A stretch of 64,000 nucleotides of DNA from Exiguobacterium aestuarii (GCF_020171655.1 NZ_JAIVAC010000001.1:1364001-1428000); one strand, 5' to 3'. Positions 27,749 to 39,024 are shown, numbered from the stretch's first letter. Translations and numbers: made by a program. The notes: generated by a model not told the origin, from the sequence alone.

Positions 27749-28324
27749 ATGTTAATTCCAACAGTTATCGAACAGACAGGCCGTGGGGAGCGCGCGTACG
27801 ACATCTACTCACGCTTGCTCAAAGACCGTATCATCCTTCTCGGAAGTGCGATTGACGACAACGTCGCGAACTCAATCGTCGCACAGCTTCTCTTCCTCGC
27901 AGCTGAGGATCCAGAAAAGGACATCTCGCTCTACATCAACAGCCCAGGTGGTTCGATCACAGCGGGTATGGCGATTTACGACACGATGAACTTCATCAAG
28001 CCGAACGTGTCGACGATTTGTATCGGAATGGCTGCATCGATGGGTGCCTTCTTGCTCCAAGCCGGTGAAAAAGGAAAACGCTTCGCACTTCCGAACGCGG
28101 AAATCATGATTCACCAACCGCTCGGCGGCACACAAGGCCAAGCGTCAGACATTAAGATTCACGCAGAACGCATCATTAAAATGCGTGAGAAATTGAACCA
28201 AATCATGGCAGAGAACACTGGACAGCCACTTGAAGTCATCGAGCGCGACACAGAGCGTGACTACTTCATGGCAGCTGACCAAGCGAAAGACTACGGTCTC
28301 ATCGACAAAGTCATGACACGCTAA
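27749..28324 (+). CDS. clpP: ATP-dependent Clp protease proteolytic subunit
   Basis: 191 residues. The Ser-His-Asp triad is present: Ser 97 in [12 protein letters not shown], His 122 in IMIHQPLGG, and an Asp in the C-terminal third (DTERDYFM). The N-terminal axial loop [20 protein letters not shown] is typical. It forms the tetradecameric barrel used by ClpX and ClpC, degrades tmRNA-tagged proteins and, by analogy with Bacillus, controls ComK turnover. AAAGGAGG precedes ATG 27749; promoter and CtsR box lie directly upstream. Confidence 0.98.
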   Translation: MLIPTVIEQTGRGERAYDIYSRLLKDRIILLGSAIDDNVANSIVAQLLFLAAEDPEKDISLYINSPGGSITAGMAIYDTMNFIKPNVSTICIGMAASMGAFLLQAGEKGKRFALPNAEIMIHQPLGGTQGQASDIKIHAERIIKMREKLNQIMAENTGQPLEVIERDTERDYFMAADQAKDYGLIDKVMTR

Positions 28325-28330
28325 TCATAT

Positions 28331-28368
28331 AAAAGACGTTTTCCGATCAATCGGGAAACGTCTTTTTT
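28331..28368 (+). terminator. Terminator of clpP
   Basis: AAAAGACGTTTTCC pairs with GGGAAACGTCTTTT (one G-U), followed by six T. T-runs on both sides allow use from the opposite strand as well. Confidence 0.85.
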
Positions 28369-28401
28369 CATGTTGTCTGTCCCTAAGAGGCAGGTCAACC
28401 A

Positions 28402-28845
28402 TTAGTTTTCGGGTACCCTGACACCGAACACGTATCGACTGTCGCCCTGCGTCCATTCCCCGCCGACCTCGTATAGATAAATGCCTGGTTCGTCTGGTAC
28501 GACCGGTTCAGCCTGGACGAGTTCTCCGTCTTCAATCTGAAAGAAACTCGATTCCATCGGGTCTGCATGATAGACAACGTCAATCGCGTCACCCGGTTTG
28601 ACCGTGATGAGTTGCAGGTCATCCGCTTCCGGTAAGCCATAGTCGGCGCACGTCGCACGACTGCCGGCTTCCCAACAATACGTCGATTGTTCTACTTCCG
28701 CCGTCATCGAGCCGACACGAATCGTCGGGAGCGGCGGTTTGACATGATCGTCCCCCTCACCGAACCAAGACACCGCGACATAAATCACCCCCACACCGAC
28801 AAGTAACCCAATCAATACAATCCAAAAACGTCGATTACGCTTCAC
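28402..28845 (-). CDS. Membrane-anchored hypothetical protein
   Basis: 147 residues from GTG 28845, which has GGAG at 8 nt; the upstream ATG frame includes that site. A basic start followed by one membrane helix (about residues 7-25, FWIVLIGLLVGVGVIYVAV) anchors an extracellular domain of about 115 residues. The domain contains two Cys (STYCWEAGSRATCADYG) that could form a disulphide, and ends in beta-type strands (GIYLYEVGGEWT...SRYVFGVRV). No family recognised by name. Monocistronic on the minus strand, opposing clpP. Confidence 0.65.
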   Translation of the reverse strand: MKRNRRFWIVLIGLLVGVGVIYVAVSWFGEGDDHVKPPLPTIRVGSMTAEVEQSTYCWEAGSRATCADYGLPEADDLQLITVKPGDAIDVVYHADPMESSFFQIEDGELVQAEPVVPDEPGIYLYEVGGEWTQGDSRYVFGVRVPEN

Positions 28846-28901
28846 GGTCTCATCTCCTTTCCTCACTCATTCCCTATCGTGCAGGAAAATCCCTACTCCA
28901 A

Positions 28902-28929
28902 CAAAAAAAGACCCACTTCCGTGAGTCTT
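28902..28929 (-). terminator. Terminator of the UPF0316 gene
   Basis: AAGACCCAC pairs with GTGAGTCTT (one mismatch) around TTCC, followed by seven T on the minus strand. Confidence 0.8.
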
Positions 28930-28934
28930 GTGCG

Positions 28935-29450
28935 TCATTTCGGACGACGCAGTCCTTTCATCATGTAGCCGCCTTTGAAGTCGATCGGGTCGAATGCGAC
29001 GAGAAACGCCTTCGGCTCATGCTTCTCGACAAGTTCACGCAATTCTTTCATCCGTGTACGGGCTGCCAAAACGTCCAGACGATAACGGACACCGTCTCGA
29101 CCTTGTCCTTGATAATGCGTCACCCCGTAACCATTGTCGCGCATCTGTTGAATGAGCTCGGCCGGATATTCTTTCGTGTGAACTTGAATCATGTTGTAGC
29201 CGATGGCGAGTTTACGTTCGACATAGCCACCGAGTAAAATCCCGAGTCCGAACCCGACCGCGTACACGATCATACCGAGCGTCGTCAAATCTTGGAATAC
29301 GATTCCGAGTGCGAAGATGTAGATGAGTGTCTCAAGCGTCCCGAACAGACCCGCGATGACGGTCTTCCCTTTGACGAGCATGATTGTCCGGAGCGTGAGC
29401 ACCGGGACGTAGATAAGTTGTAGCAATAGGATGAGTAAGATTTGACCCAT
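28935..29450 (-). CDS. UPF0316/DUF2179 membrane protein
   Basis: 171 residues with three membrane helices in the first ~85 residues (ILLILLLQLIYVPVLTLRTIMLVKG..., then LETLIYIFALGIVF and MIVYAVGFGLGILLGGYVE) and a soluble C-terminal DUF2179-like domain (VHTKEYPAELIQQMRDNGYGVT... RYRLDVLAARTRMKELR). This is the standard UPF0316 arrangement (YebE in Bacillus). Function unknown. GGAGGTC precedes ATG 29450. Related in its C-terminal domain to the YitT proteins at 11.7 and 56 kb. Confidence 0.88.
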   Translation of the reverse strand: MGQILLILLLQLIYVPVLTLRTIMLVKGKTVIAGLFGTLETLIYIFALGIVFQDLTTLGMIVYAVGFGLGILLGGYVERKLAIGYNMIQVHTKEYPAELIQQMRDNGYGVTHYQGQGRDGVRYRLDVLAARTRMKELRELVEKHEPKAFLVAFDPIDFKGGYMMKGLRRPK

Positions 29451-29513
29451 TCGATCGACCTCCGTTCAAATTCATTACCACCACTATTCCAAATTTCAGA
29501 GTGAGATGCAACT

Positions 29514-29539
29514 AAAAAAGGCTGACCGAAGTCAACCTT
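29514..29539 (-). terminator. Terminator after the ribbon-helix-helix gene
   Basis: AAGGCTGAC pairs with GTCAACCTT (one mismatch) around CGAA, followed by TTTTTAG on the minus strand. Confidence 0.75.
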
Positions 29540-29540
29540 A

Positions 29541-29780
29541 TTATTTCGTATCTAGATTTTTCACGCTCGTGAGCAATTCATAGTCTTTACGAATCACTTC
29601 GTAGATCGCGTTCTTATCTCCGTTCAACAACTCTTCTGCACGAAGCTGGTTCAAGAGAAGGCTTGTTGCGAACGTGACGAGTGCACTCTTCGGAATTCCG
29701 ATTTCTTTTGCGCGCTCCGTGATGACTTGGTCGAGCTTAGCGTCAATCGTGAGCGATAATCTTTTCTTTTCATTCGACAT
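29541..29780 (-). CDS. Small protein with ribbon-helix-helix-like start
   Basis: 79 residues. RLSLTIDAKLDQVITERAKEIGIPKSALVTFATSLLL looks like a MetJ/Arc-type ribbon-helix-helix: one strand, helix, turn and second helix, which would dimerise to bind DNA. The C-terminal 35 residues are acidic and helical. AAGGAG precedes ATG 29780. It lies downstream of whiA where Bacillus has crh, and does not resemble HPr. It may be a transcription factor or an antitoxin-like protein, although no toxin gene is adjacent. Confidence 0.7.
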   Translation of the reverse strand: MSNEKKRLSLTIDAKLDQVITERAKEIGIPKSALVTFATSLLLNQLRAEELLNGDKNAIYEVIRKDYELLTSVKNLDTK

Positions 29781-29864
29781 AGTGATGAAGCTCCTTTAAT
29801 TCCTATTCAGTAAACCTATTCCAGTTGCTTATTATATAGGAAGAATGGTTTTGGTGCAACCGCG

Positions 29865-30818
29865 TCACGATGAGGCGATCTCGTCGCCGCTCCGCACACG
29901 CTCGGCAATTTGGTCAATTTTGCGAAGTCGATGGTTAATTCCAGACTTCGAGATCGGTCCTGACTCGAGCATATCCCCGAGTTCTTGTAACGAGACGTCT
30001 TGATGCGTGACGCGTAGTTCGGCGATTTCCCGAAGTTTTTTCGGCAAGACATCGAGTCCGACCGTCCGCTCCAAGAACTTGATATTCTCCACTTGGCGTA
30101 ACGCAGCCCCGACCGTCTTGTTCAAGTTGGCCGTCTCACAGTTGACGAGACGGTTGACGGAGTTCCGCATGTCCTTGATGATGCGCGCATCCTCAAATTC
30201 GAGCATCCCCCGTGTCGCACCGATCAACTTGAGGAAGTCTGAGATTTTCTCGCTCTCCTTCATATAGAGGATGTGCCCTTTTTTCCGTTCGAGCGTCTTC
30301 GCATTCAAATCGAACCGATTCGCCAGATCGCGTAGCGCCTGGTTATGGTTTTCATATAAGCTGTAGACTTCGAGGTGATACGACGATGTCTTCGGATGGT
30401 TGATGGATCCTCCAGCGAGGAAAGCCCCACGCAAGTAGGCGCGTGCCAAGTTCTCGTCTCGTGTCATATCCGAGTTCAGTGTCCGGATCATCTCATAGTG
30501 CTCCCCGAGAATCTCGAGGTCACGAAGCATCGTCTCCGCGTGCTGTGACACCCGGACGATATAGACGTTATTCTTTTTCAGACGCATTTTCTTCCGTACG
30601 AACAAATCTAATGGATGGTCGTAGAGACGTTTCATCAACGAATACATCCGACGGGCGATTGAGGCGTTTTCGGTCGAGACGTCGAGCGTCATGCCTCGTC
30701 CTAGGGCGAGCGAGATGACCCCGTTCATCCGAACGAGTGCCGACAATTCCGCTTTCGCCTCGGCGTCATTCACTTCAAGTTGTGTCAATTCTTTCTTCAC
30801 ATCTGATGCAAAGCTCAT
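29865..30818 (-). CDS. whiA: Sporulation/division regulator WhiA
   Basis: 317 residues. N-terminal LAGLIDADG-like domain ([16 protein letters not shown]..., [32 protein letters not shown]) without nuclease residues, and a C-terminal helix-turn-helix of sigma region-4 type (about 270-310, [27 protein letters not shown]). It binds DNA and affects chromosome segregation and cell division. AAAGGAGG precedes ATG 30818. It is the third gene of rapZ-yvcK-whiA. Confidence 0.96.
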   Translation of the reverse strand: MSFASDVKKELTQLEVNDAEAKAELSALVRMNGVISLALGRGMTLDVSTENASIARRMYSLMKRLYDHPLDLFVRKKMRLKKNNVYIVRVSQHAETMLRDLEILGEHYEMIRTLNSDMTRDENLARAYLRGAFLAGGSINHPKTSSYHLEVYSLYENHNQALRDLANRFDLNAKTLERKKGHILYMKESEKISDFLKLIGATRGMLEFEDARIIKDMRNSVNRLVNCETANLNKTVGAALRQVENIKFLERTVGLDVLPKKLREIAELRVTHQDVSLQELGDMLESGPISKSGINHRLRKIDQIAERVRSGDEIASS

Positions 30819-30852
30819 CGAGTCCCCCTCCTTTCTGTCTTTCGAACAATTC

Positions 30853-31848
30853 TTATTTCAATTCTAACTGCTGGAACGAGCGCGGCTTCTTGATCCGAAG
30901 CACCCGTTGCATGACGAGTCCGGCGATGGCGTCAGAGTCGTGACGGATATAATCCCGATTGTAATCGACGATATCTCCTGCAAGGACATTCGTTCCATAG
31001 TTTCGGAGCTTCTTCCGGTCGAAGCGGACCTCTTCCGATCCGTCCTCGAGGTAACGCTCCAAATAGTCTTCATCGATCGGCTCGTTATTGACGACGATCG
31101 TATCAATCGACGCCTTCCCGAGATATGCTTCGATGGCTTTTAAATGTTTCATGGCGTCATAGCCCTTCGTCTCGCCCGGTTGTGTCATAACATTACAAAT
31201 ATAGACGACCGGGACTTGTGAACGGACGATGGCTTCTCGCACGTCTGGGATGAGTAGGTTCGGGATGATGCTCGTATAGAGACTCCCTGGGCCGAGCACG
31301 ATGACGTCTGCCGATTCGATTGCTTCTACGACCCCTGGGGCCGGCTTTATGCCTTCTTCGAGTAAAAACAGACGTTTGATCGGCTGCTGATGGAGCGGGA
31401 TCTTCGATTCGCCTTTGACGATCGTCCCATCCTCAAACTCCGCCGCAAGCGTCATGAGCGTCTCCGTCACCGGCAACACTTTCCCTTGTGCGTTCAAGAG
31501 CTGCGACATGACGTCAATCGCTTTGACGAACGATCCTTCACAAATATGGGTCGCCGCCGTCAGCATCAAGTTCCCGAGGGAGTGACCTTCTAGGCCATAC
31601 CCCGTGTCGAAACGATACTGTAAAATCTTATCCATCAACGGCTCGACTTCTGACAAGGCCAAGATGACGTTACGGATGTCGCCCGGGGGCAACATATGAA
31701 ACTCGTCGCGCAAGCGCCCTGAGCTGCCTCCGTCGTCTCCGACCGTGACGATGGCGGTGATGTCGAGCGGATAATGCTTCAAGCCACGGACGAGGGTGGA
31801 CAAACCTGTCCCCCCACCGATGGCCACTACTTTCCGGTCTCGTCTCAT
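30853..31848 (-). CDS. yvcK: Gluconeogenesis factor YvcK
   Basis: 331 residues from ATG 31848 (AAGGAG), one base past the rapZ stop. CofD-like UDP-sugar-binding fold with [31 protein letters not shown] and [14 protein letters not shown], the family signature. In Bacillus it is needed for growth on gluconeogenic carbon and for correct cell shape. Its place between rapZ and whiA is conserved in Firmicutes. The longer ORF start at 31881 is inside rapZ and lacks a site. Confidence 0.95.
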   Translation of the reverse strand: MRRDRKVVAIGGGTGLSTLVRGLKHYPLDITAIVTVGDDGGSSGRLRDEFHMLPPGDIRNVILALSEVEPLMDKILQYRFDTGYGLEGHSLGNLMLTAATHICEGSFVKAIDVMSQLLNAQGKVLPVTETLMTLAAEFEDGTIVKGESKIPLHQQPIKRLFLLEEGIKPAPGVVEAIESADVIVLGPGSLYTSIIPNLLIPDVREAIVRSQVPVVYICNVMTQPGETKGYDAMKHLKAIEAYLGKASIDTIVVNNEPIDEDYLERYLEDGSEEVRFDRKKLRNYGTNVLAGDIVDYNRDYIRHDSDAIAGLVMQRVLRIKKPRSFQQLELK

Positions 31849-31849
31849 A

Positions 31850-32722
31850 TTATTTCTCCTTCGTCGCGTGGGCAAGGTCACGGTGGACCGTCTTCACGTT
31901 GTAGCGCTCCGCGAAATGCTCCGACACTTTCTCGGCGAATGTGATTGAACGGTGTTTCCCGCCCGTACAACCGAACGCTACGACAATCTGCGTCTTCCCT
32001 TCCCGCTTATATTGTGGAAGTAGGAATTCGAGCATATCGATCAACTTCTTATAAAACGCCCGCGCTTCCGGATGTGACATGACGTAGTCTTGCACTTCCG
32101 TCGTCTGACCCGTGAGCGGCCGAAGCTCAGGGATATAGAACGGGTTCGTGATAAAGCGGACATCGAACAGTAAGTCCACATCGAGCGGGACCCCGTGTTT
32201 GAATCCGAACGACATAAAGTTGACCGTGAACGGGATGCGTTCCTCGTTGAACTGTTGCAAGATGCGGTCCTTCAGCATCTGCGGCTTCAAGTCACTCGTG
32301 TCATAAAGTGTATGGGCACGGTCGCGGAACCCTTCTAACAGTTCGCGCTCCATCTGGATGCCGACGAGTGGCGCATCCTCTGGTGCGAGCGGATGTGACC
32401 GCCGCGTCTCTTTATAGCGACGAACGAGCACATCGTCACGCGTCTCTAAGTACAGAAGATGTGGGTGTACGTTCTTCTTTTCTAAATCGTCGATGACGAT
32501 GAACAGGCTATCGATAAAATCTCTCGTACGTGTATCAATGGCGACCGCGATTTTCGGTCGGACCGAGCTGATGACATCAATCAATTGTGGCAAAAGCACC
32601 GGTGGCAAGTTATCGACACAGAAATAGCCGAGATCCTCGAAACTATTCATCGCGACCGACTTCCCAGCCCCGCTCATTCCGCTGATGATGATCAATTCTT
32701 CTAATCCTTTAAAATCTTCCAT
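31850..32722 (-). CDS. rapZ: RNase adapter/nucleotide-binding protein RapZ (YvcJ)
   Basis: 290 residues. N-terminal Walker A GMSGAGKS (residues 15-22), Walker B-like [13 protein letters not shown], and a C-terminal domain with [24 protein letters not shown] and NVKTVHRDL. In Bacillus YvcJ hydrolyses nucleotides and affects competence; in enteric bacteria RapZ guides RNase E to a small RNA. It is first in rapZ-yvcK-whiA, with trxB just upstream. Confidence 0.95.
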   Translation of the reverse strand: MEDFKGLEELIIISGMSGAGKSVAMNSFEDLGYFCVDNLPPVLLPQLIDVISSVRPKIAVAIDTRTRDFIDSLFIVIDDLEKKNVHPHLLYLETRDDVLVRRYKETRRSHPLAPEDAPLVGIQMERELLEGFRDRAHTLYDTSDLKPQMLKDRILQQFNEERIPFTVNFMSFGFKHGVPLDVDLLFDVRFITNPFYIPELRPLTGQTTEVQDYVMSHPEARAFYKKLIDMLEFLLPQYKREGKTQIVVAFGCTGGKHRSITFAEKVSEHFAERYNVKTVHRDLAHATKEK

Positions 32723-32797
32723 CTCGCTGACGCCCCCTTAAAATTGACAACCGAGCCGTGTGTGTAGCTCTCTCCATCTAGTATAACGAACGTCCGA

Positions 32798-32831
32798 AAA
32801 AAAGAGAAGGACCGCGGTTCCCCGCAGTCCT
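32798..32831 (-). terminator. Terminator of trxB
   Basis: AGGACCGCGG pairs with CCGCAGTCCT (one mismatch) around TTCC, with TCTCTTTTTTT on the minus strand. Confidence 0.75.
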
Positions 32832-32842
32832 ACCTTCTTGAA

Positions 32843-33829
<987 letters not shown>

Positions 33830-33864
33830 TTAGTATAAGAAACCTGTATGGGTATCGTCTATCT

Positions 33865-35337
33865 TTATGCTTGTTCGAGTGTCCGTTTGAACGAACGAAC
33901 CGTCTCCGTCAACGTGTCGACTGGGAGATGGAAGGCGTTCGCACAGTCCTCGAGAATCAAGGCGTCTCGTTTCGTATAAAACATCCAGACGAGCGCAGCA
34001 GCCGATGCCGTTACGTCCATGAATGCTTCGTCCGATAACAGAAGCGTAGCAAATCGTTCATAAAAATCACCTTCTAGGCTCATCCGTTCCGCTTCCGAAA
34101 CATGTGATTCGGCAAGGACAAGGGCATCAAACGCGCGTTTGACACGAGCGTCTCCTTGGAACGATTGCTGACAGAGGTCGGCACGACACATTTCCGCAAA
34201 CGCACGGACCGTCTCGTTCTCCGTCACGGCGTTCGTCAGCGCGAGCGCTTCAAACGCCTCATCGTCTTTCAAGTTAGAAATGATTCGAATGATCTCGACC
34301 CGGGCCAAGTCCGTCTCTTGACGAAGTCCTTGGACGAGCGCCGAACGAAACTCGAGGTTTTCTCGAATATCGAAACTTTGCTTCTCTTCAAACCGTTTCA
34401 TCTCATCTTTGTTCAAGTAGGTGGCTGCCTCTTCTAATCGTCCTGTCTTATAGGCAGACACGCTGAGCCAATGCCCGAACAATGCGTCACCGCGAAACCC
34501 GCGTTCTTTCAATAGACGTAACTCTTCATACGCACGGTCATAATGACCGACGAGCGCGAGTGTCGTCGCCAATTTGTAACGTAAATCAAACTGGAGTGGA
34601 CGAACACGTGTGAGTGGCGTCGATAATTGCATCGCCGCTTCGGATTGTCCTGCTTCATGCAACAAGAGAATCGTGTTCAAGATCGCATGCAAGTTGCCCG
34701 GATTTTGATCGAGCACGTACTCGAGCGTACGAAACGCCGCTTGGTCGTCGCCGAGATAAAAACTGACGACGGATAAATTGTTATAGGCCGGCCAAAACGA
34801 TGGATACTGACCGATTAAACGCTCGAGCGTCGCCTTTGCCGCAAATAGCCGTCCTTTGTCGATTTGACGCTGCGCCTCTGAATGCCATGTGATCAATTCG
34901 TCTTCTTCCTCGTCCTCGAGCTCTTGTTCGAGTTCGATTAGTTCGAGAAGGGATTGCACGGCTTCCGCGTAGTGACCTTTCGTGTCACGTGCGAGATATT
35001 CAGATGCATAGTTCGCCGCTTCTTCATATTGAGAGACATAGGCACAGTTGCTCGCTAAATGATAGAGCGCCTCTGTCGCGGTCTCGTCGAGCTCTAATAC
35101 TCGTTTCCACACGTCATTGGCGTGGTAGACCTCCCCTACTTCAAATAACAGTTCTGCGTACTGTTTATGATAGTCGACGCGATGCGTGGCTGCCGCTGTC
35201 GCTTCAGCCATGAAAAAAGTCGCTTCATCTAGGCGACCTTCCCGTAACGCACGACGACCTCTATAGTAGTGGAGCTCCGCAGCGAGCGGAGATTCTGGTT
35301 CGGGTAGCGTCATTACTGCTTCATAGTTCGCTTCCAT
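33865..35337 (-). CDS. Tetratricopeptide-repeat protein (YvcD-like)
   Basis: 490 residues without signal peptide or membrane segment. Repeated helix-turn-helix units of about 34 residues fill the first 280 residues (ELHYYRGRRALREGRLDEATFFMAEA, ALYHLASNCAYVSQYEEAANYASEYL, YNNLSVVSFYLGDDQAAFRTLEYVL, LATTLALVGHYDRAYEELRLL). The C-terminal third is helical without clear repeats. It probably acts as a protein-binding scaffold; no partner is known. Upstream of trxB, as yvcD is in Bacillus. GGAGG precedes ATG 35337. Confidence 0.85.
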   Translation of the reverse strand: MEANYEAVMTLPEPESPLAAELHYYRGRRALREGRLDEATFFMAEATAAATHRVDYHKQYAELLFEVGEVYHANDVWKRVLELDETATEALYHLASNCAYVSQYEEAANYASEYLARDTKGHYAEAVQSLLELIELEQELEDEEEDELITWHSEAQRQIDKGRLFAAKATLERLIGQYPSFWPAYNNLSVVSFYLGDDQAAFRTLEYVLDQNPGNLHAILNTILLLHEAGQSEAAMQLSTPLTRVRPLQFDLRYKLATTLALVGHYDRAYEELRLLKERGFRGDALFGHWLSVSAYKTGRLEEAATYLNKDEMKRFEEKQSFDIRENLEFRSALVQGLRQETDLARVEIIRIISNLKDDEAFEALALTNAVTENETVRAFAEMCRADLCQQSFQGDARVKRAFDALVLAESHVSEAERMSLEGDFYERFATLLLSDEAFMDVTASAAALVWMFYTKRDALILEDCANAFHLPVDTLTETVRSFKRTLEQA

Positions 35338-35534
35338 ATTCTAAATCCTCCACATCATCTCTAAATCTTTTTTTAGTTGCAGGGATAAGAATACCGCACT
35401 CGAACAACGAGGGCAACTGAAAAAGTTAAAAAAAATTGCGACTATATTCCCTCTATAATGAATATTTTTTACTAGGTTCAAAAATTGTTTTTGAGCGAAA
35501 ATATGATTCCTTCATTTCGGTTCATTTTCCCATT

Positions 35535-35571
35535 AAAAAGCGGCATCCCTTTTAAAAAAAGTGATACCGCT
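35535..35571 (-). terminator. Terminator of the hprK-lgt-ppaX operon
   Basis: AGCGGCATCCCTTTT and AAAAAGTGATACCGCT pair with two mismatches, then TTTTT on the minus strand. The rest of the 294-bp gap at 35338-35631 is AT-rich and holds the likely promoter side of the TPR gene; no further gene is seen. Confidence 0.7.
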
Positions 35572-35631
35572 CAAGTATTCTTTCATGTCTCTATACAAAA
35601 GAGGCATAAAAACATTTTGCGAAAAATTGTG

Positions 35632-36114
35632 TCAAATATGTGTCAGCGACTGGAGTTTCGAACCGACGACCCGCTCTCCCGGCAAGACGTCGCGATGTAC
35701 GACCGCACCTGCACCGACGACAGCACCGTCGCCGATCGTCACGCCCGGTAAGATGGTCACGTTCGCGCCAATCAAGACTTCATTTCCGATGATGACATCT
35801 CCGATTCGATACTCATCGACGAGATACTCATGACAGAGGATCGTCGAGTTGAATCCGATGACCGTGTTCCGACCGATGGTGATTCGTTCCGGGAACATGA
35901 CGTCCGGCGTGACCATGAGGGCGAGAGCGCTATACTCTCCGATGTTCATCCCGAGAAATGTCCGGTACAACCATCGCTTCGCCTTCACCGAAGGGAAGTA
36001 ACGCCCGACGAGCACGACCGCTGTGTTTTTGAAGACACGTAGGAAGCGAATCGTCCGATACATCTGCCAAAGCGGGTTCGGCCCGTCGATACGAAACCGT
36101 TTCGTCTTACGCAT
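35632..36114 (-). CDS. Left-handed beta-helix acetyltransferase (YvoF-like)
   Basis: 160 residues. The C-terminal 100 residues show hexapeptide repeats ([56 protein letters not shown]), which fold as a trimeric beta-helix binding acetyl-CoA. The first ~45 residues are basic ([20 protein letters not shown]). It overlaps the ppaX end by 8 nt, so it belongs to the hprK-lgt-ppaX operon, in the same position as yvoF in Bacillus. Acceptor unknown; a cell-envelope sugar is possible. Confidence 0.85.
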   Translation of the reverse strand: MRKTKRFRIDGPNPLWQMYRTIRFLRVFKNTAVVLVGRYFPSVKAKRWLYRTFLGMNIGEYSALALMVTPDVMFPERITIGRNTVIGFNSTILCHEYLVDEYRIGDVIIGNEVLIGANVTILPGVTIGDGAVVGAGAVVHRDVLPGERVVGSKLQSLTHI

Positions 36115-36757
36115 GGACGCTGACCTCGTCGAGCCATGCCTCTAAATGTTCCATTGAGTCGATGATGACGTCCGGCTCGAGTGACTCGAGGAATGGGCGA
36201 CCTTTTAAAGCCCACCCGACAGCGACCGTCTTCGTCCCAGCGTTCTTCCCACTGAAGATGTCCGTATCGTTGTCACCGACCATGATCGCTCGCTCTGGTG
36301 ACGAGCCGAGCGCTTGAAGAGCACGTTCGACCGGTTCGGCGTGCGGCTTTTCATTCTCGACATCGTCAGCTGTCACGACGACATCAAACAAGTGGTCGAT
36401 TTTGAACAACCGAAGGCCCCGTTCGACGACCGGACGCCCTTTCGATGTGACGACGCCCATCTTGTACCCTTTCGCATGAAGGCGATATAAGCCTTCGATG
36501 ACACCCGGGTACTCAGCGACGAGTTGGTCGTGCATGGCGATGTTGAAACTCCGATAGAACGCCTGCATCTCTTTCCATTCTGCTTCGTTCAATTCACGGA
36601 ACGACTTCTCGAGCGTCGGTCCGATGAAGCGATAGATGTCCTCATCCCGATACGTATGTTCCGGGAAATAATAGTCGAACGTATGACGGAAGCTGGCGAT
36701 GATAAGCGGGTTCGTATCGAGTAACGTACCGTCTAAGTCAAATAAGAGCGTATCCAT
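36107..36757 (-). CDS. ppaX: Pyrophosphatase PpaX (HAD superfamily)
   Basis: 216 residues. HAD motif [11 protein letters not shown] (residues 7-16), motif II in VVTSKGRP, motif III Lys, and motif [17 protein letters not shown]. Like Bacillus PpaX it should hydrolyse pyrophosphate released when HPr(Ser)-P is dephosphorylated by HPr kinase; the neighbour hprK supports this over a generic phosphoglycolate phosphatase. ATG 36757 overlaps the lgt stop by one base (TAATG). Confidence 0.9.
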   Translation of the reverse strand: MDTLLFDLDGTLLDTNPLIIASFRHTFDYYFPEHTYRDEDIYRFIGPTLEKSFRELNEAEWKEMQAFYRSFNIAMHDQLVAEYPGVIEGLYRLHAKGYKMGVVTSKGRPVVERGLRLFKIDHLFDVVVTADDVENEKPHAEPVERALQALGSSPERAIMVGDNDTDIFSGKNAGTKTVAVGWALKGRPFLESLEPDVIIDSMEHLEAWLDEVSVHA

Positions 36758-37575
36758 TAATCAAACAATCCTTTCTCTGATGGGTCATTGTATCGTTTCG
36801 CATTGCGGCGAAGGACCATCATGACGATACCGAAGAGGATCAAGGCGATCGACACCATTTGGGCCGCACGCAAATCGCCTGACATGAGACTATCCGTCCG
36901 GAGTCCCTCGATATAGAAGCGACCGATCGAATACCAGACGAGATACGACAAGAAGATGTATCCGCGACGTGGGTTTCCAATCATACGCCATGCGACGAGG
37001 AGGATGACCCCGATGATGTTCCATACACTTTCATAGAGGAACGTTGGGATATAGTATGCCCCGTCGATATACATCTGATTGACGATCCAATCCGGTAGCA
37101 TGAGCGTGTCTTGTAAGAAGCTACGCGTCGTTTCGCCACCATGGGCCTCTTGGTTCATGAAGTTCCCCCAGCGCCCGATAGCTTGTCCGAGGAGAAGTGA
37201 TGGTGCCAAGATGTCTGTGACTTTCCAGAACGACATCGACTTTCGCATACAATAGACGATGACGACAAGGAGTGCCCCGAAGATGGCACCGTGAATGGCA
37301 ATCCCGCCTTGACGGATATCGATGATTTGTCCGAGATTCTCTGAGTAGTAATCCCATTGGAACGTCACGTAGTAAATACGCGCGAAGATGATACTAATTG
37401 GAATCGACCAGATGACGACGTCAACGAGTCGTTCCGAATCATAGTTGATGCGCTTCGCTTCGTAAAGGGCAAGGACGAGTCCGAGCATTGCCCCGAAGGC
37501 GATGATCATACCATACCAGTAAATCGGCAGAGACCCGATTTCAAACGCTACACGATCAAATGTCGGTTCTACCAT
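36757..37575 (-). CDS. lgt: Prolipoprotein diacylglyceryl transferase
   Basis: 272 residues from ATG 37575 (GGAG at 10 nt; an in-frame GTG at 37581 overlaps the hprK stop by 4 nt and is only 4 nt from the site). Seven membrane helices and the Lgt signature GRWGNFMNQEAHGGET, which includes the essential Arg-Gly-Asn-Asn/Phe and His positions. It transfers diacylglycerol to the lipobox Cys of lipoproteins such as the cytochrome c551 at 55.6 kb. Confidence 0.96.
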   Translation of the reverse strand: MVEPTFDRVAFEIGSLPIYWYGMIIAFGAMLGLVLALYEAKRINYDSERLVDVVIWSIPISIIFARIYYVTFQWDYYSENLGQIIDIRQGGIAIHGAIFGALLVVIVYCMRKSMSFWKVTDILAPSLLLGQAIGRWGNFMNQEAHGGETTRSFLQDTLMLPDWIVNQMYIDGAYYIPTFLYESVWNIIGVILLVAWRMIGNPRRGYIFLSYLVWYSIGRFYIEGLRTDSLMSGDLRAAQMVSIALILFGIVMMVLRRNAKRYNDPSEKGLFD

Positions 37576-37577
37576 GA

Positions 37578-38513
37578 TCACAAGTCTCCTTCAGTGTCCT
37601 GAATCGCGTTTGCGAGACGTTCCGCAAACTCTTCAGCCGTATTGATGCCCATGTTTTGCAGACGATAGTTCATCGCTGCGACCTCGATGATGACCGCTAA
37701 GTTTCGACCTGGGCGGACAGGGATCGTGAGGAGCGGGACTTCACTGTCGATGATTTTCATCGTGTTGTGATCGAGTCCGACGCGGTCATACACTTTTCCA
37801 GCGTCCCAGTTCTCTAAGTTGACGATGAGACTGATCTTCTTATGTGACCGGACCGCACCTGCGCCGAACAAGGTCATGACATCGATGATGCCAATTCCAC
37901 GAATCTCAAGCAAGTGGCGAATCAGCTTCGGTGCTGAACCGACGAGGAGCTGGTCGCCCGTTTGACGAATCTCGACCGAGTCATCGGCGACGAGACGGTG
38001 CCCTCGTTTGACGAGTTCAAGCGCGGTCTCCGATTTCCCGACACCGCTCTGTCCTTTGATAAGGACGCCGACGCCGTAAATGTCGACAAGGACGCCGTGC
38101 ATCGCTGTCATCGGTGCAAGTTCCATCTCGAGGAAGTTCGTGATTTGCGACTCGATTGATGTCGTCACCGCATTCGTCCGCATGAGTGGGACGTTTGCCG
38201 CTTCCGCTTCTTCTTCGATTTCTGTCGGAATATCAAATCCACGTGTGATTAAAATCCCAGGTGTCGATTCCGTACATAAAATACGGGCACGCTCGCGACG
38301 CTTTTCTTCCGATAAGCTCGCATAGAAAGTCAACTCCGTCTTCCCGAGTACTTGAAGACGATTTTTCGCATAGTGCGTGTAATAACCAGCGAGGACGAGT
38401 CCTGGTCGACTAAGGTCAGGTGTGGCGACCGGACGATGGAGTCCCTCTTCTCCCGCAATGACTTGAAGTTTAAAACGCTCAACGACTTGAGCTGTACGTA
38501 CGATATTCTGCAT
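37578..38513 (-). CDS. hprK: HPr kinase/phosphorylase
   Basis: 311 residues. Walker A GQSGVGKS (154-161), followed by the His and Asp of [14 protein letters not shown], and the HPrK signature [15 protein letters not shown]. It phosphorylates HPr on Ser-46 when fructose-1,6-bisphosphate is high, which drives CcpA-mediated repression at cre sites such as those at glpF and hpf. AAAGGGG precedes ATG 38513. First gene of hprK-lgt-ppaX-yvoF. Confidence 0.97.
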   Translation of the reverse strand: MQNIVRTAQVVERFKLQVIAGEEGLHRPVATPDLSRPGLVLAGYYTHYAKNRLQVLGKTELTFYASLSEEKRRERARILCTESTPGILITRGFDIPTEIEEEAEAANVPLMRTNAVTTSIESQITNFLEMELAPMTAMHGVLVDIYGVGVLIKGQSGVGKSETALELVKRGHRLVADDSVEIRQTGDQLLVGSAPKLIRHLLEIRGIGIIDVMTLFGAGAVRSHKKISLIVNLENWDAGKVYDRVGLDHNTMKIIDSEVPLLTIPVRPGRNLAVIIEVAAMNYRLQNMGINTAEEFAERLANAIQDTEGDL

Positions 38514-38661
38514 CAGTATCTGCCCCTTTCACGCTCATTATTGTATCATAGCTCTTTCTCGGAAGCGTTAGGGAAGTGATAAAGAACGTGTCAAAAAATT
38601 GTTGAAACTTTCATACATGGCGTTCGTAGGAAGGGTATAGGCAAATAGAGGAGGTGAAATG

Positions 38662-39018
38662 ATGGATACTTGGATTTGGTTGATTTTTATATTTGCGTTT
38701 ATCATCGGAATCGGTACGCTCGTGTATTTGATCAAGTCATTGATTGATATGTGGAAAGAGTATGCGGCGACGAAAAACGAGACGGTCTTGCTCTTGTTCA
38801 TTTTGAATATCATCGGATTCTTCTTATCCGGTGCGCTCATCTCGATGATTGTCGGGATCATCTTCTACTGGAATCGCTCGAAATCGATGCGACTTCTTGG
38901 AATCATCTTGTTGATTGCCGGTCCCGTTCTCTTTATCGTCTTTGCGATTAGTGCATTCACGATGTTTGATACACAGATGATGGATTGGCAACAGATGGAG
39001 TATGAAATGAATTTATAA
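38662..39018 (+). CDS. Small polytopic membrane protein
   Basis: 118 residues from the second of two ATG codons, which has AGGAGG at 7 nt. Three or four membrane helices (about 4-27, 45-68, 78-100) and a short charged connection WKEYAATKNE. The tail after the last helix is Met/Gln/Asp-rich. No family name recognised. Divergent from hprK and followed by a terminator shared with yvlB. Confidence 0.65.
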   Translation: MDTWIWLIFIFAFIIGIGTLVYLIKSLIDMWKEYAATKNETVLLLFILNIIGFFLSGALISMIVGIIFYWNRSKSMRLLGIILLIAGPVLFIVFAISAFTMFDTQMMDWQQMEYEMNL

Positions 39019-39024
39019 TCAAAA

